A stretch of DNA of 64,000 nucleotides from the NCBI GenBank assembly GCA_029266455.1, contig JAQSWV010000006.1, positions 1-64,000 on the forward strand, given 5' to 3'. Made by a program: the position numbers and the translations under genes. How positions within the stretch are numbered: position 1 is the first letter of the stretch; the number at the start of each line of letters is the position of its first letter. This document shows positions 52,242-62,644 of the stretch, one piece after another. The notes below the pieces were generated by a model that saw nothing but the letters and a program-made list of their open reading frames with translations, was not told the origin of the DNA and did not search any database. Origin of the DNA: Nocardioidaceae bacterium. GTDB taxonomy: Bacteria; Actinomycetota; Actinomycetes; Propionibacteriales; Nocardioidaceae.

Positions 52242-53561
52242 ATGCTCCGACGTGTCGACCTGCGTGGCGCCCTGCCCGCCGACGGCTCCCTCGACCGCGC
52301 GACGGTCACCGGGCTGCTGGCGCGCGCCGTCGTCGACGTCGACGCGGCGACGGAGACGGTGCGGGCACTGTGCGACGACGTGCGCCGGCGCGGCGAGGCG
52401 GCGGTCCGCGAGGCGTCCGCGCGGTTCGACGGCGTCGAGCCGGCCGAGCTCCGGGTTCCCCCCGCCACGATCACCGCCGCGCTGGACACCCTCGACGCCG
52501 ATGTCCGAGCAGGTCTCGAGGAGTCCATCGCCCGGCTCCGCCGCAGCTGCGAGGCCGAGCGTGGCTCCGACACGGTGACCGAGGTCGTGCCCGGCGGCTC
52601 GGTGCGGCAGCGGCTGGTTCCCCTCGGCCGGGTGGGCCTCTACGTCCCGGGCGGCCTGGCCCCGCTGGTCAGCAGCGTCGTGATGAACGTCGTGCCGGCA
52701 CAGGTGGCGGGCGTGGAGTCCCTGGCCCTGTCCAGCCCGCCGCAGCGGGAGTTCGGTGGCCTGCCGCACCCGACCATCCTCGCCGCCTGCGCTCTGCTGG
52801 GGGTCGAGGAGGTCTACGCGGTCGGCGGCGCCCAGGCGATGGCCATGTTCGCGTACGGCGCCGGCGAGTGCCGCCCCGTCGACCTGGTCACCGGGCCCGG
52901 CAACATCTACGTGGTCGCGGCCAAGCGGGTGCTGCGGGGCGTCGTCGGGATCGACTCCGAGGCCGGCCCCACCGAGATCGTGGTCCTGGCCGACGACTCA
53001 GCCGACCCGGCGTTCGTGGCCGCCGACCTGGTCAGCCAGGCCGAGCACGCCCCGGACGCGGCCGCGGTCCTGGTGACCGACAGCCCCGCGCTGGCGGTGG
53101 CCGTGGACGACGAGCTCGACCGCCAGGTACCGGTCGCCAAGCACGCCGACCGCATCCGCCAGGCGCTCGGCGGCCAACAGTCGTACGTGGTGCTGGTCGA
53201 CGACCTGGAGCGGGGTCTCGCCGTGGTGGACGCCTACGCGTCCGAGCACACCGCGATCCAGACCCGCGACGCCGACGCCCTGGCGATGCGCGTCCGCAAC
53301 GCCGGAGCGGTGTTCGTGGGGGGGTGGTCGCCGGTGTCGCTGGGTGACTACTGCGCCGGCTCCAATCACGTGCTCCCCACCGGTGGCAGCGCCCGCCACG
53401 CCTCCGGGCTGTCGGTTCGTGCCTTCCTCCGGACCGTCCAGGTGGTGACCTACGACCGCGCCGCCCTGCGGGCCAGCGCACGGCACGTGGTGGCCCTGGC
53501 CGAGGCCGAGGACCTGCCGGCGCACGGCCAGGCGGTGCGGGTGCGCACTGGGGACTCATGA
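52242..53561 (+). CDS. hisD: Histidinol dehydrogenase
   Basis: Oxidises histidinol to histidine in two NAD-dependent steps, the last two of the pathway. 439 residues. Motifs: [50 protein letters not shown], the Zn-site region [14 protein letters not shown], and EHTAIQTRD with [24 protein letters not shown] in pieces. ATG at 52242 is probably leaderless. First gene of hisDCBH; ATGA overlap with hisC. Confidence 0.97.
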   Translation: MLRRVDLRGALPADGSLDRATVTGLLARAVVDVDAATETVRALCDDVRRRGEAAVREASARFDGVEPAELRVPPATITAALDTLDADVRAGLEESIARLRRSCEAERGSDTVTEVVPGGSVRQRLVPLGRVGLYVPGGLAPLVSSVVMNVVPAQVAGVESLALSSPPQREFGGLPHPTILAACALLGVEEVYAVGGAQAMAMFAYGAGECRPVDLVTGPGNIYVVAAKRVLRGVVGIDSEAGPTEIVVLADDSADPAFVAADLVSQAEHAPDAAAVLVTDSPALAVAVDDELDRQVPVAKHADRIRQALGGQQSYVVLVDDLERGLAVVDAYASEHTAIQTRDADALAMRVRNAGAVFVGGWSPVSLGDYCAGSNHVLPTGGSARHASGLSVRAFLRTVQVVTYDRAALRASARHVVALAEAEDLPAHGQAVRVRTGDS

Positions 53562-54838
53562 CGGCCGAAGCGCTCGGATCGGTGCCTGGCCGCCGCGAGC
53601 CCGGGGCCCGGCTCCCGCTGCGCCCGGAGCTGGCCGGTGTCGAGCCGTACGGCGCGCCGCAGCTGGACGTCCCGGTGCTGCTCAACGTGAACGAGAACCC
53701 GTACCCGCCCGGCCCCGACGTCGTGGCAGCCGTCACCCACGCCGTGGCCGGGGCCGCGGCCGGCCTCAACCGCTACCCCGACCGGGAGGCGACCGCGCTC
53801 CGCGCGGCGCTGGCCCGATACCTCGGCCACGGGCTGGAGGCCGACCGGATCTGGGCGGCCAACGGGTCCAACGAGGTGATGCAGCACATCCTGCAGGCCT
53901 TCGGCGGTCCGGGGCGCACCGCGGTCAGCTTCGCCCCGACCTACTCCATGTATCCCGAGTACGCCCGTAACACCGCGACCGGCTGGGTGGTCGGACGGCG
54001 CAGGTCGGACTTCCACGTCGACGTCGAGTCGGCCACCGCCCTCGTGCACGAGTACCGGCCGTCGGTCGTGCTGCTCGCCTCGCCGAACAACCCGACCGGC
54101 ACCGCCCTGCCACTGGGGACGGTGCGGTCCCTGCTGGACGCGACCGGGACGGCCGGCGGCGGGGTGGTCGTCGTCGACGAGGCCTACGCCGAGTTCCGGC
54201 GGGAGGGAACTCCCAGCGCACTCGAGCTGCTGGCCGGCGAGCCCCGCCTGCTGGTCACCCGGACCATGAGCAAGGCGTTCGCCGCCGCCGGCGTGCGGCT
54301 GGGGTATGTCGCGGCCGCACCGGACGTGGTCGACGCCCTCCGCGTCGTGCGGTTGCCGTACCACCTGTCCGCGGTCACCCAGGCCGCGGCCACCGCGCTG
54401 CTGGCGCACGCAGACGTCCTGCTGGCCCGGGTCGACGACCTGCGCGCCGAGCGCGACCGGTTGGCCGGCTGGCTCAGCGGCATCGGCCTTCCGGTGGCGG
54501 CGTCGGACGCGAACTTCTGCCTGTTCGGCGGCCTCTCCGACCGGCACGCGGTGTGGGAGGGGCTGCTGCGCCGGGGCGTCCTGGTGCGCGAGACCGGCCC
54601 GGACGGGTGGCTGCGCGTGTCGGTCGGCACGCCGGACGACATGGCGGCCTTCCGAGCCGCCCTGACCGAGGTGCTGGCCGTCGAACGCCCGCGGACGCGG
54701 TCCCCCCAGTCCGACCGAAGCAGCCCGACCGTCGGCCAGACCGGCGAGCCCGGCCAGCCCGGCCAGACCGGCCAGACCGGCCAGACCGGCCAGACCGAGC
54801 ACCCCGAGCCGCGCCCGGCCGGACTGGAGGCGACATGA
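53558..54838 (+). CDS. hisC: Histidinol-phosphate aminotransferase
   Basis: PLP-dependent transamination of imidazole acetol phosphate. 426 residues, fold type [17 protein letters not shown] at the N-terminus, [60 protein letters not shown], and the Schiff-base Lys in [17 protein letters not shown]. The C-terminus (about 385-426) carries a GQTGQT tract from a 9-bp tandem repeat, beyond the enzyme fold. Overlaps hisB by ATGA. Confidence 0.96.
   Translation: MTAEALGSVPGRREPGARLPLRPELAGVEPYGAPQLDVPVLLNVNENPYPPGPDVVAAVTHAVAGAAAGLNRYPDREATALRAALARYLGHGLEADRIWAANGSNEVMQHILQAFGGPGRTAVSFAPTYSMYPEYARNTATGWVVGRRRSDFHVDVESATALVHEYRPSVVLLASPNNPTGTALPLGTVRSLLDATGTAGGGVVVVDEAYAEFRREGTPSALELLAGEPRLLVTRTMSKAFAAAGVRLGYVAAAPDVVDALRVVRLPYHLSAVTQAAATALLAHADVLLARVDDLRAERDRLAGWLSGIGLPVAASDANFCLFGGLSDRHAVWEGLLRRGVLVRETGPDGWLRVSVGTPDDMAAFRAALTEVLAVERPRTRSPQSDRSSPTVGQTGEPGQPGQTGQTGQTGQTEHPEPRPAGLEAT
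54740..54800 (+). repeat. 9-bp coding minisatellite (GQT units)
   Basis: Tandem GGCCAGACC units encode GQTGQTGQT in the C-terminal tail of HisC. Confidence 0.85.
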
Positions 54839-55482
54839 CATCCCCGGCGACGTCCCCGGCGGGACCCGCAGCCCGCACGAGCCGGATCGAAAGGGCGACC
54901 ACCGAGTCGAAGGTGCTCGTCGACCTCGACCTCGACGGCAGCGGTCGCACCCGGGTGGCGACCGGTGTCGGCTTCTACGACCACATGCTCGACGCGCTGG
55001 GCCGGCACGCGCTGCTCGACCTCACCGTGCAGGCCGAGGGCGACCTCGAGGTCGACGCCCACCACACCGTCGAGGACGTCGCGATCGTGCTGGGGCAGGC
55101 ACTGCGCGAGGCGCTCGGCGACAAGCGGGGCATCCGCCGGTTCGCCGACGCCACGGTGCCGCTGGACGAGGCCCTGGTGCAGTGCGTGGTCGACGTGTCG
55201 GGGCGCCCCTACTGCGTGCACACGGGCGAGCCGGCGGGGCAGGAGTACGTGCTGATCGGAGGCGGCGGCAGCGGCGCGCCCTACACCGGCTCGTTGACCC
55301 GGCACGTGTTCGAGACGCTGGCTCTCCACGCGCACCTGGGCCTGCACGTACGCGTCCTTGCCGGCCGCGATCCGCACCACGTGGTGGAGGCGCAGTTCAA
55401 GGCTTTCGCCCGCGCGCTACGCGACGCGGTGGCCCTCGACCCGCGCGAGGGCGGCGTGCCGTCGACGAAGGGGGCACTGTGA
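54835..55482 (+). CDS. hisB: Imidazoleglycerol-phosphate dehydratase
   Basis: Dehydrates IGP to imidazole acetol phosphate. 215 residues, the monofunctional dehydratase; the N-terminal phosphatase of enteric HisB is absent. Mn-ligand motifs: [34 protein letters not shown], and [26 protein letters not shown] in pieces [12 protein letters not shown] at 54835 and GTGA overlap with hisH. Confidence 0.97.
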   Translation: MTSPATSPAGPAARTSRIERATTESKVLVDLDLDGSGRTRVATGVGFYDHMLDALGRHALLDLTVQAEGDLEVDAHHTVEDVAIVLGQALREALGDKRGIRRFADATVPLDEALVQCVVDVSGRPYCVHTGEPAGQEYVLIGGGGSGAPYTGSLTRHVFETLALHAHLGLHVRVLAGRDPHHVVEAQFKAFARALRDAVALDPREGGVPSTKGAL

Positions 55483-56177
55483 CGGGGTCCGTGACCGCGC
55501 CGGGGCTCGCCACCGCGACCACTCCGGTGGCCGCCCGTCCGTCAGCCGGACCGTCCGTGGTCGTGCTCGACCACGGCTCGGGCAACGTGCGGTCGGCGGT
55601 GCGTGCCCTGGAGCGCGCCGGTGCCGACGTCGAGCTCACCGCCGACCCGCGCCGGGGCCTGGAGGCCGACGGTCTGGTCGTGCCCGGCGTCGGCGCCTTC
55701 GCCGCGGTGATGGCCGGACTCGAGGGCGTCAAGGGGGGACGCATGATGGGCCGCCGGCTCGCCGGGGGGCGTCCGGTTCTCGGGATCTGCGTGGGCATGC
55801 AGGTGCTCTTCGCCGAGGGCGCGGAGCACGGTGACACCACCCCGGGCACGGGGGAGTGGCCGGGTCGTGTCGAGCGGCTGCGGGCGGAGGTGGTCCCGCA
55901 CATGGGCTGGAACACGGTCGCCCCCGCGCCCGGCTCGCGGATGTTCGCGGGCATCGAGGACGAGCGCTTCTACTTCGTGCACTCCTACGCCGCCCGCGAC
56001 TGGGTGCTGCCCGAGTCGACCCGGATCGCGCCGCCGCTGGTGACCTGGACCGCCTACCAGGACGACCGGTTCGTCAGTGCCGTCGAGAACGGGCCGCTGT
56101 GGGCCACCCAGTTCCACCCGGAGAAGTCCGGCGACGCCGGCGCCGCACTGCTGCGCAACTGGCTGGCCACGCTCTGA
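55479..56177 (+). CDS. hisH: Imidazole glycerol phosphate synthase, glutaminase subunit
   Basis: Class I glutamine amidotransferase that feeds ammonia to HisF. 232 residues: [31 protein letters not shown], nucleophile Cys in [23 protein letters not shown], and catalytic His/Glu in [10 protein letters not shown]. The first 22 residues ([20 protein letters not shown]) are an extra Ala/Thr-rich segment. GTG at 55479. Confidence 0.97.
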   Translation: MTGSVTAPGLATATTPVAARPSAGPSVVVLDHGSGNVRSAVRALERAGADVELTADPRRGLEADGLVVPGVGAFAAVMAGLEGVKGGRMMGRRLAGGRPVLGICVGMQVLFAEGAEHGDTTPGTGEWPGRVERLRAEVVPHMGWNTVAPAPGSRMFAGIEDERFYFVHSYAARDWVLPESTRIAPPLVTWTAYQDDRFVSAVENGPLWATQFHPEKSGDAGAALLRNWLATL

Positions 56178-56241
56178 CCTCGCCCCGGCGGCCAGGGGGG
56201 TGGGTGGAGAGGGCGACCCCGTGCGCAGCAGCGGCGGCTCC

Positions 56242-56247
56242 TAGGGT
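56242..56247 (+). promoter_or_regulatory. -10 of hisA (leaderless type)
   Basis: TAGGGT is separated by exactly 7 nt from the hisA GTG at 56255. It lies in the 77-nt gap after hisH, the largest inside the his block, so hisA-hisF probably has its own promoter. Confidence 0.6.
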
Positions 56248-56254
56248 TCTGCAC

Positions 56255-57034
56255 GTGACTGCGCTCGAGCTCCTGCCGGCCGTCGACGTGGCCGACGGCA
56301 GAGCCGTTCAGCTGGTGCAGGGCGTGGCGGGCAGCGAGCGCGTCTTCGGTGACCCGGTCGAGGCCGCACGGCGCTGGCAGCGCGAGGGTGCCGAGTGGAT
56401 CCACCTGGTCGACCTGGACGCGGCGTTCGGTCGTGGGGACAACCGCGAGCTGCTGGCGCGCGTGGTGGCCGCGGTCGACATCCGGGTGGAGATGTCCGGA
56501 GGGATCCGCGACGACGCGTCGCTGGCCGCCGCGCTCGGCACGGGCTGCCGCCGGGTCAACATCGGTACCGCCGCCCTGGAGCATCCGGACTGGTGCGCCG
56601 CCGCGATCGCCGAGCACGGTGACCGGGTGGCGGTCGGGCTCGACGTCCGTGGCGACCGGCTGGCGGCCCGCGGGTGGACCCGTGACGGCGGTGACCTCGT
56701 CGAGGTGCTGGACCGGCTCGACTCCGAGGGATGCGCCCGCTACGTCGTCACCGACGTGGACAAGGACGGGATGCTGCAGGGGCCGAACGTCGACCTGCTG
56801 CGCCGGGTCTGCGCGCGGACCGACCGCCCGGTGGTGGCCTCGGGCGGTATCTCCACGCTCGCCGACCTGGTGACCCTCGCCGGGCTGACCGACCTCGGCG
56901 TCGAGGGGGCGATCGTGGGCACCGCCCTCTACACCGGTGCGTTCACCCTGCCGGACGCGCTGGCGGCGGTGCGGCGCCTCCCCGGGAACACCGCGACCGG
57001 CTCACGCGCCGGCGGCGAGGGAACCGGCCCGTGA
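56255..57034 (+). CDS. priA: PriA-type phosphoribosyl isomerase A (HisA/TrpF)
   Basis: Isomerises ProFAR in histidine synthesis; in many actinobacteria the same enzyme also does the TrpF step. 259 residues, half-barrel repeats: [102 protein letters not shown]. It aligns with mycobacterial PriA throughout. GTG at 56255. A Trp-associated membrane gene lies downstream, so tryptophan genes probably follow the window. Confidence 0.95.
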   Translation: MTALELLPAVDVADGRAVQLVQGVAGSERVFGDPVEAARRWQREGAEWIHLVDLDAAFGRGDNRELLARVVAAVDIRVEMSGGIRDDASLAAALGTGCRRVNIGTAALEHPDWCAAAIAEHGDRVAVGLDVRGDRLAARGWTRDGGDLVEVLDRLDSEGCARYVVTDVDKDGMLQGPNVDLLRRVCARTDRPVVASGGISTLADLVTLAGLTDLGVEGAIVGTALYTGAFTLPDALAAVRRLPGNTATGSRAGGEGTGP

Positions 57035-57792
57035 GCCTCGCCGTACGCGTCATCCCGTGCCTCGACGTGCGCGCCGGGCGGGTGGTCAAGGGGGTCAACT
57101 TCGTCGACCTCCGAGACGCCGGCGATCCGGTCGAGATGGCCAAGGTGTACGACGCCGAGGGTGCCGACGAGCTGTGCTTCCTGGACATCACCGCGTCGTC
57201 GGACTCCCGCGAGACCACGTACGACGTGGTCTCGCGCACCGCCGAGCAGGTCTTCATCCCGCTCACCGTGGGCGGCGGCGTTCGCTCCCCGGCCGACGTC
57301 GAGCGGCTGCTGCGCGCGGGCGCCGACAAGGTGGCGATGGTCACCGCAGCGATCGAGCGGCCCGCCGTGATCGCCGAGATCGCCGACCGCTTCGGTTCGC
57401 AGGTGCTGGTGCTCTCGATCGACGCCCGCCGCAGCCCGGACCAGCCCAGTGGCTTCGAGGTGACCACCCACGGTGGCCGCCGCTCCGCCGGACTGGACCT
57501 GGTCGAGTGGGCCGCCCGCGGCTGCGAGCTGGGTGCCGGCGAGATCCTGCTCAACTCGATGGACGCCGACGGCACCAAGGCCGGTTTCGACCTGGACATG
57601 GTGGCGGCCGTGCGAGCGGTGAGCACCGTCCCGCTCGTGGCCAGCGGCGGCGCCGGGAGTCTGCAGCACTTCGCGCCGGCGGTCGACGCGGGAGCCGATG
57701 CCGTGCTCGCTGCCAGCGTGTTCCACTTCGGCGAGCTGCGGATCGGCTCGGTCAAGGAGGCGCTCGCCGCACAGGGGCACCCCGTGCGCTGA
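57031..57792 (+). CDS. hisF: Imidazole glycerol phosphate synthase, cyclase subunit
   Basis: Uses ammonia from HisH to make IGP and AICAR. 253 residues, beta-alpha barrel: [30 protein letters not shown] in pieces [17 protein letters not shown] and LRDAGDPVE with the first catalytic Asp, [30 protein letters not shown] with the second Asp, [16 protein letters not shown], and [16 protein letters not shown] overlap with hisA. Confidence 0.98.
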   Translation: MSLAVRVIPCLDVRAGRVVKGVNFVDLRDAGDPVEMAKVYDAEGADELCFLDITASSDSRETTYDVVSRTAEQVFIPLTVGGGVRSPADVERLLRAGADKVAMVTAAIERPAVIAEIADRFGSQVLVLSIDARRSPDQPSGFEVTTHGGRRSAGLDLVEWAARGCELGAGEILLNSMDADGTKAGFDLDMVAAVRAVSTVPLVASGGAGSLQHFAPAVDAGADAVLAASVFHFGELRIGSVKEALAAQGHPVR

Positions 57793-57796
57793 CCCG

Positions 57797-57802
57797 TACG
57801 CT
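57797..57802 (+). promoter_or_regulatory. -10 of the ABC exporter operon (leaderless type)
   Basis: TACGCT, 6 nt before GTG at 57809, only a few bases after the hisF stop. Fits the TANNNT-N6/7 pattern seen at hisD and hisA. Confidence 0.45.
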
Positions 57803-57808
57803 GGTCCG

Positions 57809-59644
57809 GTGACCCGCCGGCCCGGAACCACTCGCCGCGGGCTGTCGATCATGGCGCAGGGCGCCCGCCAGGAGTGGCGCCTGTTCACCATCTCGGTACT
57901 GGGCAGCCTGGTCTACGGCGCCCTCACCGTGGCCGACGCGTGGGTGCTCGGCTGGGCCACCGACGAGGTGATCTCACCGGCCTTCGACGCCCAGGCCCTG
58001 GACCAGTCCGACCTGTGGGCGGTGAGCCTGCTGTTCCTCGGCGTCGCGCTGGCGCGGGCGCTCGGCATCATCGGTCGCCGGCTGGTGGGCGGTCTCGTCT
58101 ACTTCCGGCTGATGGCCACCGATCGCCGCCGGGTGACGCGCCAGTACCTGCGGCTGCCGATGCGCTGGCACCAGCAGCACCCGACGGGGCAGCTGCTGTC
58201 CAACGCCAACGCCGACGTCGAGGCCACCTGGATGGTGATGATGCCGCTGCCGATGGCGGTCGGCGTGATCGCCATGCTGCTGGTGGCCGTGGTGGCGATG
58301 ATCGCCGCCGACCTGGTGCTCACCCTCGTGGGGCTGGTCATCTTCCCGCTGCTGTTCGCCGTCAACGTCGGCTACCAGAAGGTCCTGTCCCCGCGGGTCA
58401 CCCTGTCCCAGCAGCTGCGCGCCGACGTCAGCGAGGTCGCGCACGAGTCGTTCGACGGCGCCACAGTGGTCAAGGCGCTCGGTCGCGAGGGTGACGAGAC
58501 CCGTCGGTTCGCCACCGTCACGCACCGGCTCCGGGACGCCAACATCGCGGCCGGCCGGGTGCGCAGCGTGTTCGACCCCGTGCTCGAGGCACTGCCCATC
58601 GTGGGCGTCCTGCTGGTCGTGGTGATCGGCGTGCAGCGCGTGCTTGCCGGTGCCGCCAACCCCGGCGACGTCGTGCAGGTCGCCTTCTTGTTCACGGTGA
58701 TCGCCTTCCCGGTGCGCGCCATCGGGTGGGTGCTCGGCGAGCTGCCCCGCAGCGTCGTCGGCTGGGACCGGGTGCGGTCGGTGCTCGATGCCACCGGCGA
58801 GACCGCGTACGGCGCGGCAACGGTCGCCGGCGAGGGACCGGTCCGTCTGGACGTCCGCTCCCTCCAGTTCGGGTACGTGCCCGACCGCCCGGTGCTGACC
58901 GGGCTCGACTTCACCGTGCTGCCGGGACGCACCGTGGCACTGGTGGGGCGCACCGGGTCGGGGAAGTCGACGCTCACGGCGCTGCTGGTACGCCTGATGG
59001 ATGCGGACTCCGGCGCCGTCTGCCTCGACGGCACCGATGTGCGTGACCTGACCCACGAGGGACTCGCGGCGGCGGCAGCGCTGGTGCCACAGCACACGTT
59101 CCTCTTCGACGACACGGTGCGGGGCAACGTCACGCTCGGCGACGAGGTGGCCGACGAGCAGGTGTGGCAGGCGCTGCGGACCGCGCAGGCCGACGAGTTC
59201 GTGGCCCGGCTGCCCCTGGGGCTGGACCAGGAGATCGGCGAGCGGGGCACGACGCTGTCGGGCGGGCAGCGCCAACGGCTCGCACTCGCCCGCGCCCTGG
59301 TGCGCCGGCCTCGGCTGCTCGTCCTCGACGACGCGACCAGCGCCGTGGACCCGGAGGTGGAGCGGGCCGTGCTGGAGGGGCTGCGCCGGGAGTCGGCCGC
59401 CGGCGGCCCCACCACGCTGGTGGTCGCCTACCGCAAGGCCACCATCGCCCTGGCCGACGAGGTGCTGTTCCTCGAGGGCGGCCGCATCGTCGACCGGGGG
59501 ACCCACGCGGAGCTGTCCGCCCGGTCCGCGGCCTACCGCGACATCGTCGACGCCTACGACCAGGCCCGCGCACGCAGCGAGGCAGCTGCCGGTGCGCCCT
59601 CCGCCGGAGCCGACGTACCGGTCGGGGCGGGTGGGCAGGCATGA
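57809..59644 (+). CDS. ABC exporter half-transporter A (degenerate ATPase site)
   Basis: A 611-residue type IV exporter subunit: six helices (about 25-335), then an NBD. Walker A GRTGSGKST (about 380), signature LSGGQRQRLALARAL (about 482), but Walker B ends LVLDDATSAVD with Asp for the catalytic Glu, and the H-loop is VVAYRKAT with Tyr for His (about 539). Its partner has the opposite pattern, so the two form a heterodimer. GTG at 57809 follows TACGCT; the later ATG at 57851 is possible. Substrate unknown; ATGA overlap with subunit B. Confidence 0.93.
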   Translation: MTRRPGTTRRGLSIMAQGARQEWRLFTISVLGSLVYGALTVADAWVLGWATDEVISPAFDAQALDQSDLWAVSLLFLGVALARALGIIGRRLVGGLVYFRLMATDRRRVTRQYLRLPMRWHQQHPTGQLLSNANADVEATWMVMMPLPMAVGVIAMLLVAVVAMIAADLVLTLVGLVIFPLLFAVNVGYQKVLSPRVTLSQQLRADVSEVAHESFDGATVVKALGREGDETRRFATVTHRLRDANIAAGRVRSVFDPVLEALPIVGVLLVVVIGVQRVLAGAANPGDVVQVAFLFTVIAFPVRAIGWVLGELPRSVVGWDRVRSVLDATGETAYGAATVAGEGPVRLDVRSLQFGYVPDRPVLTGLDFTVLPGRTVALVGRTGSGKSTLTALLVRLMDADSGAVCLDGTDVRDLTHEGLAAAAALVPQHTFLFDDTVRGNVTLGDEVADEQVWQALRTAQADEFVARLPLGLDQEIGERGTTLSGGQRQRLALARALVRRPRLLVLDDATSAVDPEVERAVLEGLRRESAAGGPTTLVVAYRKATIALADEVLFLEGGRIVDRGTHAELSARSAAYRDIVDAYDQARARSEAAAGAPSAGADVPVGAGGQA

Positions 59645-61470
59645 GCTCGGCGACCGTCGAGAGGACCGCCGCCCAGACGACCGAGGTCGGCTCCGGCGAG
59701 CAGGCCGGTGCGCTCGACACCCTGCGGCGTGGCTTCGCGCTGTCGCCGCAGCTCAAGGAGGGCCTCGGCGGCACGCTGGCCCTGGCCCTGTTCTCCACCG
59801 CCGGCGGCGCCGTGGTGCCCGTGGTGGTGCAACGCGCCGTCGACCGTGGGCTGAGCGAGGGCTCGGTCGACGGCGGCTCGATCGTCATCACGTGTCTGAT
59901 CGCCGCGGTCGTCGTGCTGGCGACCTCCGTCGCGGCATACCTGATGAAGGTCCGGATGTTCGTGGCGAGCGAGCGCGGTCTGGCCGAGCTGCGCATCCGC
60001 GCCTTCCGCCACGTCCACGACCTGCCGGTGCTGACCCAGAGCAGCGAGCGTCGCGGCGGGCTGGTGTCGCGGGTGACCAGCGACATCGACCAGGTGTCGA
60101 TGTTCCTGCAGTTCGGCGGGATCCTCATCGTGGTCAGCGTCGGTCAGATCCTCGTCGCCACCGGGGTGATGCTCTTCTACTCGTGGGAGCTGACCGTCGT
60201 GGTGTGGGTCTGCTTCCTGCCCCTGGTGCTGGCGCTACGCCTGATCACCTGGCGGATGACGGCGGCGTACGGCCGGGTGCGGCGTAGCGTCGGCGAGATG
60301 CTGTCGGTCGTCGCCGAGCCGGTCGTCGGTGCCACCGTGGTGCGGGCGCACGCCATCGAGGCGCGGACCCAGGCCCGGGTCGACGCCGCCATCCAGGCCA
60401 ACTACCGCCGCCAGGTGGAGGCGCAGCGGCTGGTGGCCGTCACCTTCGCCTCGGCCGGGGTGGCAGGAGGGCTCGCGAGCGCCGGCGTGGTGGTCGTCGG
60501 GGTCTGGCTGGGGGTTGCCGGCCAGATGAGCATCGGCACCGTGGTCGCGTTCGCCTTCCTCGTGTCGCTCCTGGTGGGCCCGGTCACGATGGCCACCCAG
60601 GTGCTCACCGAGGCGCAGAACGCGGTGGCGTCGTGGCGCCGGGTGATCGGTCTGCTCGAGACCCCCGCCGACGTCTCTGACCCCGGGCCCGGAGGCACGC
60701 CGCTGCCGGACGGGCCGCTGCCCGTGCGCTTCGAGCGGGTCAGCTTCGCCTACCCGGACGGGCCGATCGTGCTGCGCGACGTCGACGTCGCGCTGGGCGC
60801 GCGCCTTCGCGTCGCGGTCGTGGGGGAGACCGGCTCGGGCAAGACGACGTTCGCCAAGCTGCTCACCCGGTTGATGGACCCGGAGTCGGGGCGGGTGCTG
60901 GTGGGCGGCGTCGACCTGCGCGCGGTGCCGTTCGAGTCGCTGCGCCGGCGGGTGGTCATGGTCCCGCAGGAGGGCTTCCTCTTCGACGCGACGCTCGCCG
61001 AGAACCTGCGGTACGGCCGGCCGGGTGCCGGCGACGACGAGCTGGTGGAGGCAGTACGAGAGCTCGGCCTGGGCGAGTGGCTGGACGCCCTGCCGGATGG
61101 GCTCGGGACCGCCGTGGGGCAACGCGGCGAGTCCCTGTCGGCCGGTGAGCGGCAGCTGGTGGCCCTGGTCCGGGCCTCGCTCGCGGACCCCGACCTGCTC
61201 GTGCTCGACGAGGCCACCAGCGCCGTCGACCCGCAGACCGAGTCGATGCTGGCGCGCGCTCTCGACGGGCTGCTGCGGGACCGATCCTCGGTCACCGTCG
61301 CCCACCGGATGAGCACGGCCGAGGCCGCCGACGAGGTGCTGGTCTTCGACGACGGCGAGCTGGTCGAGCGCGGCCCGCACCGGCGGCTGGTCGATGCCGG
61401 CGGCGTCTACGCACGGCTGCACGCGTCGTGGGTGGCGCAGTCGCGGCTCGGACAGGCGGTCGGGCGATGA
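59641..61470 (+). CDS. ABC exporter half-transporter B (consensus ATPase site)
   Basis: A 609-residue partner: six helices (about 40-330), NBD with Walker [10 protein letters not shown] (about 395), Walker [12 protein letters not shown] with Glu, H-loop TVAHRMST with His. Its signature is [14 protein letters not shown] rather than LSGGQ. Paired across the dimer, B's canonical Glu/His with A's LSGGQ makes a working site, and A's Asp/Tyr with B's LSAGE a degenerate site. This is the layout of BmrCD/TM287-288 exporters. Coupled to A and to hisI. Confidence 0.94.
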   Translation: MSSATVERTAAQTTEVGSGEQAGALDTLRRGFALSPQLKEGLGGTLALALFSTAGGAVVPVVVQRAVDRGLSEGSVDGGSIVITCLIAAVVVLATSVAAYLMKVRMFVASERGLAELRIRAFRHVHDLPVLTQSSERRGGLVSRVTSDIDQVSMFLQFGGILIVVSVGQILVATGVMLFYSWELTVVVWVCFLPLVLALRLITWRMTAAYGRVRRSVGEMLSVVAEPVVGATVVRAHAIEARTQARVDAAIQANYRRQVEAQRLVAVTFASAGVAGGLASAGVVVVGVWLGVAGQMSIGTVVAFAFLVSLLVGPVTMATQVLTEAQNAVASWRRVIGLLETPADVSDPGPGGTPLPDGPLPVRFERVSFAYPDGPIVLRDVDVALGARLRVAVVGETGSGKTTFAKLLTRLMDPESGRVLVGGVDLRAVPFESLRRRVVMVPQEGFLFDATLAENLRYGRPGAGDDELVEAVRELGLGEWLDALPDGLGTAVGQRGESLSAGERQLVALVRASLADPDLLVLDEATSAVDPQTESMLARALDGLLRDRSSVTVAHRMSTAEAADEVLVFDDGELVERGPHRRLVDAGGVYARLHASWVAQSRLGQAVGR

Positions 61471-61832
61471 CTGCGCTCGATCCCGCTGTCGCCTCGCGGC
61501 TGAAGCGGGACGCAGCGGGTCTGGTCGTGGCCGTGGTGCAGGACGCCGGAACGGACCAGGTGCTGATGGTCGGCTGGATGGACGACGAGGCGCTGCACCG
61601 CACCCTCACCTCGGGACGGGCGACCTTCTGGAGCCGCAGCCGGCAGCGGCTGTGGGTCAAGGGCGAGACGTCCGGCAACTCGCTGGCGGTGCGCCAGGTG
61701 CGGCTCGACTGCGATGGCGACTCCCTGCTGGTGCTGGTCGACCCCGCCGGGCCCACCTGTCACACCGGGGCACGCAGCTGCTTCGATGCCGGCCCCCTCG
61801 ACACCGTGGCGTCGCCGCAGGGCACGGGTTGA
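61467..61832 (+). CDS. hisI: Phosphoribosyl-AMP cyclohydrolase
   Basis: Opens the purine ring of PR-AMP, the third histidine step. 121 residues, monofunctional (no HisE domain). Motifs: [43 protein letters not shown], and the Zn Cys in [12 protein letters not shown] at 61467 overlaps exporter B; the stop overlaps the next gene (TTGA). It is separated from the other his genes by the exporter pair. Confidence 0.97.
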   Translation: MTALDPAVASRLKRDAAGLVVAVVQDAGTDQVLMVGWMDDEALHRTLTSGRATFWSRSRQRLWVKGETSGNSLAVRQVRLDCDGDSLLVLVDPAGPTCHTGARSCFDAGPLDTVASPQGTG

Positions 61833-62536
61833 GCGGGGGACCGGCGACCGGCGGACCGATCAGACCCCGGTCCGGCGCAGCCCGCGAGTACGCCACCGTG
61901 CTGCTGGTGGGGGTCGTCTCGGCCGGCCTGGCCGTCCTCGCCGCCACGGGCGACCGGTCGTGGGGCACTGCCACGGTGCGCGCGGACGGACTGCCGGCCC
62001 GCACGTTCGTCGCCACCGCTCGCGAGGCGGCGCCGTGGGTCAGCGCCGCGTCGCTCGTCGCTCTCGCCGGCCTGGGGGCGGTACTCGCCACGGCGGGACG
62101 GTGGCGCCGGTTCGTCGGTGCTGTCGTGGCAGGAGCCGGTCTGGTGGTGGTCGCAGGAGCCGTGCTCGGCGGCGGAGCGGTCGAGGCCGCCCTGCGCGAC
62201 GAGCTGGTCGCGTCGGCGGCCTCTGCCGACTCCGCGGCCGCGGAGCAGGCGATCGATGACCTCTCCGGCACCGGGTGGCGGTGGCTCGCCGGCGTGGGTG
62301 GCGTCGGCGTCACGGCGGCCGGTACCGCCACGGTGCTGCGCGGCTCGCGGTGGCCCGCGATGGGCCGCCGCTTCGAGGCGCCGGCCGTCGCGCGCCACCC
62401 CAGCGACGACACGGACCTGTGGCGGGCGCTCGACCGCGGAGACGACCCGACCAGCGGGTCCACCGACGGGTCCACCGACGGGTCCACCGACGGGTCCACC
62501 GACGGGCCGCCGGCTCCGGACGGTCGGCACGGTTGA
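61829..62536 (+). CDS. Trp biosynthesis-associated membrane protein
   Basis: A 235-residue membrane protein of the TIGR02234-type family found beside trp genes in actinobacteria. Four hydrophobic segments at about 18-40, 70-88, 95-118 and 150-170. [20 protein letters not shown] is the family hallmark. TTG at 61829 overlaps the hisI stop; no better start is seen. The C-terminus has STDG repeats from a 12-bp unit. Function unknown. Confidence 0.85.
   Translation: MSGGPATGGPIRPRSGAAREYATVLLVGVVSAGLAVLAATGDRSWGTATVRADGLPARTFVATAREAAPWVSAASLVALAGLGAVLATAGRWRRFVGAVVAGAGLVVVAGAVLGGGAVEAALRDELVASAASADSAAAEQAIDDLSGTGWRWLAGVGGVGVTAAGTATVLRGSRWPAMGRRFEAPAVARHPSDDTDLWRALDRGDDPTSGSTDGSTDGSTDGSTDGPPAPDGRHG
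62450..62508 (+). repeat. 12-bp coding minisatellite (STDG units)
   Basis: Four to five identical copies of GGGTCCACCGAC encode STDGSTDG in the tail of the Trp-associated membrane protein. Confidence 0.92.
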
Positions 62537-62644
62537 CCGCACCGTCGGGAAGCGTCCGCCGAGGTCCCGGTGGTCGACGTGTCGAGACCTGCCACACTGT
62601 GACCACCCGGAATCGCGTACGCCCACGGACCGACAGGAGCCCGC

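Noticed and set aside
57809-59644. Exporter subunit A as a broken pseudogene because of Asp and Tyr substitutions
   Set aside because: The frame is intact, the signature is perfect, and the partner has the complementary pattern, as in functional heterodimers.
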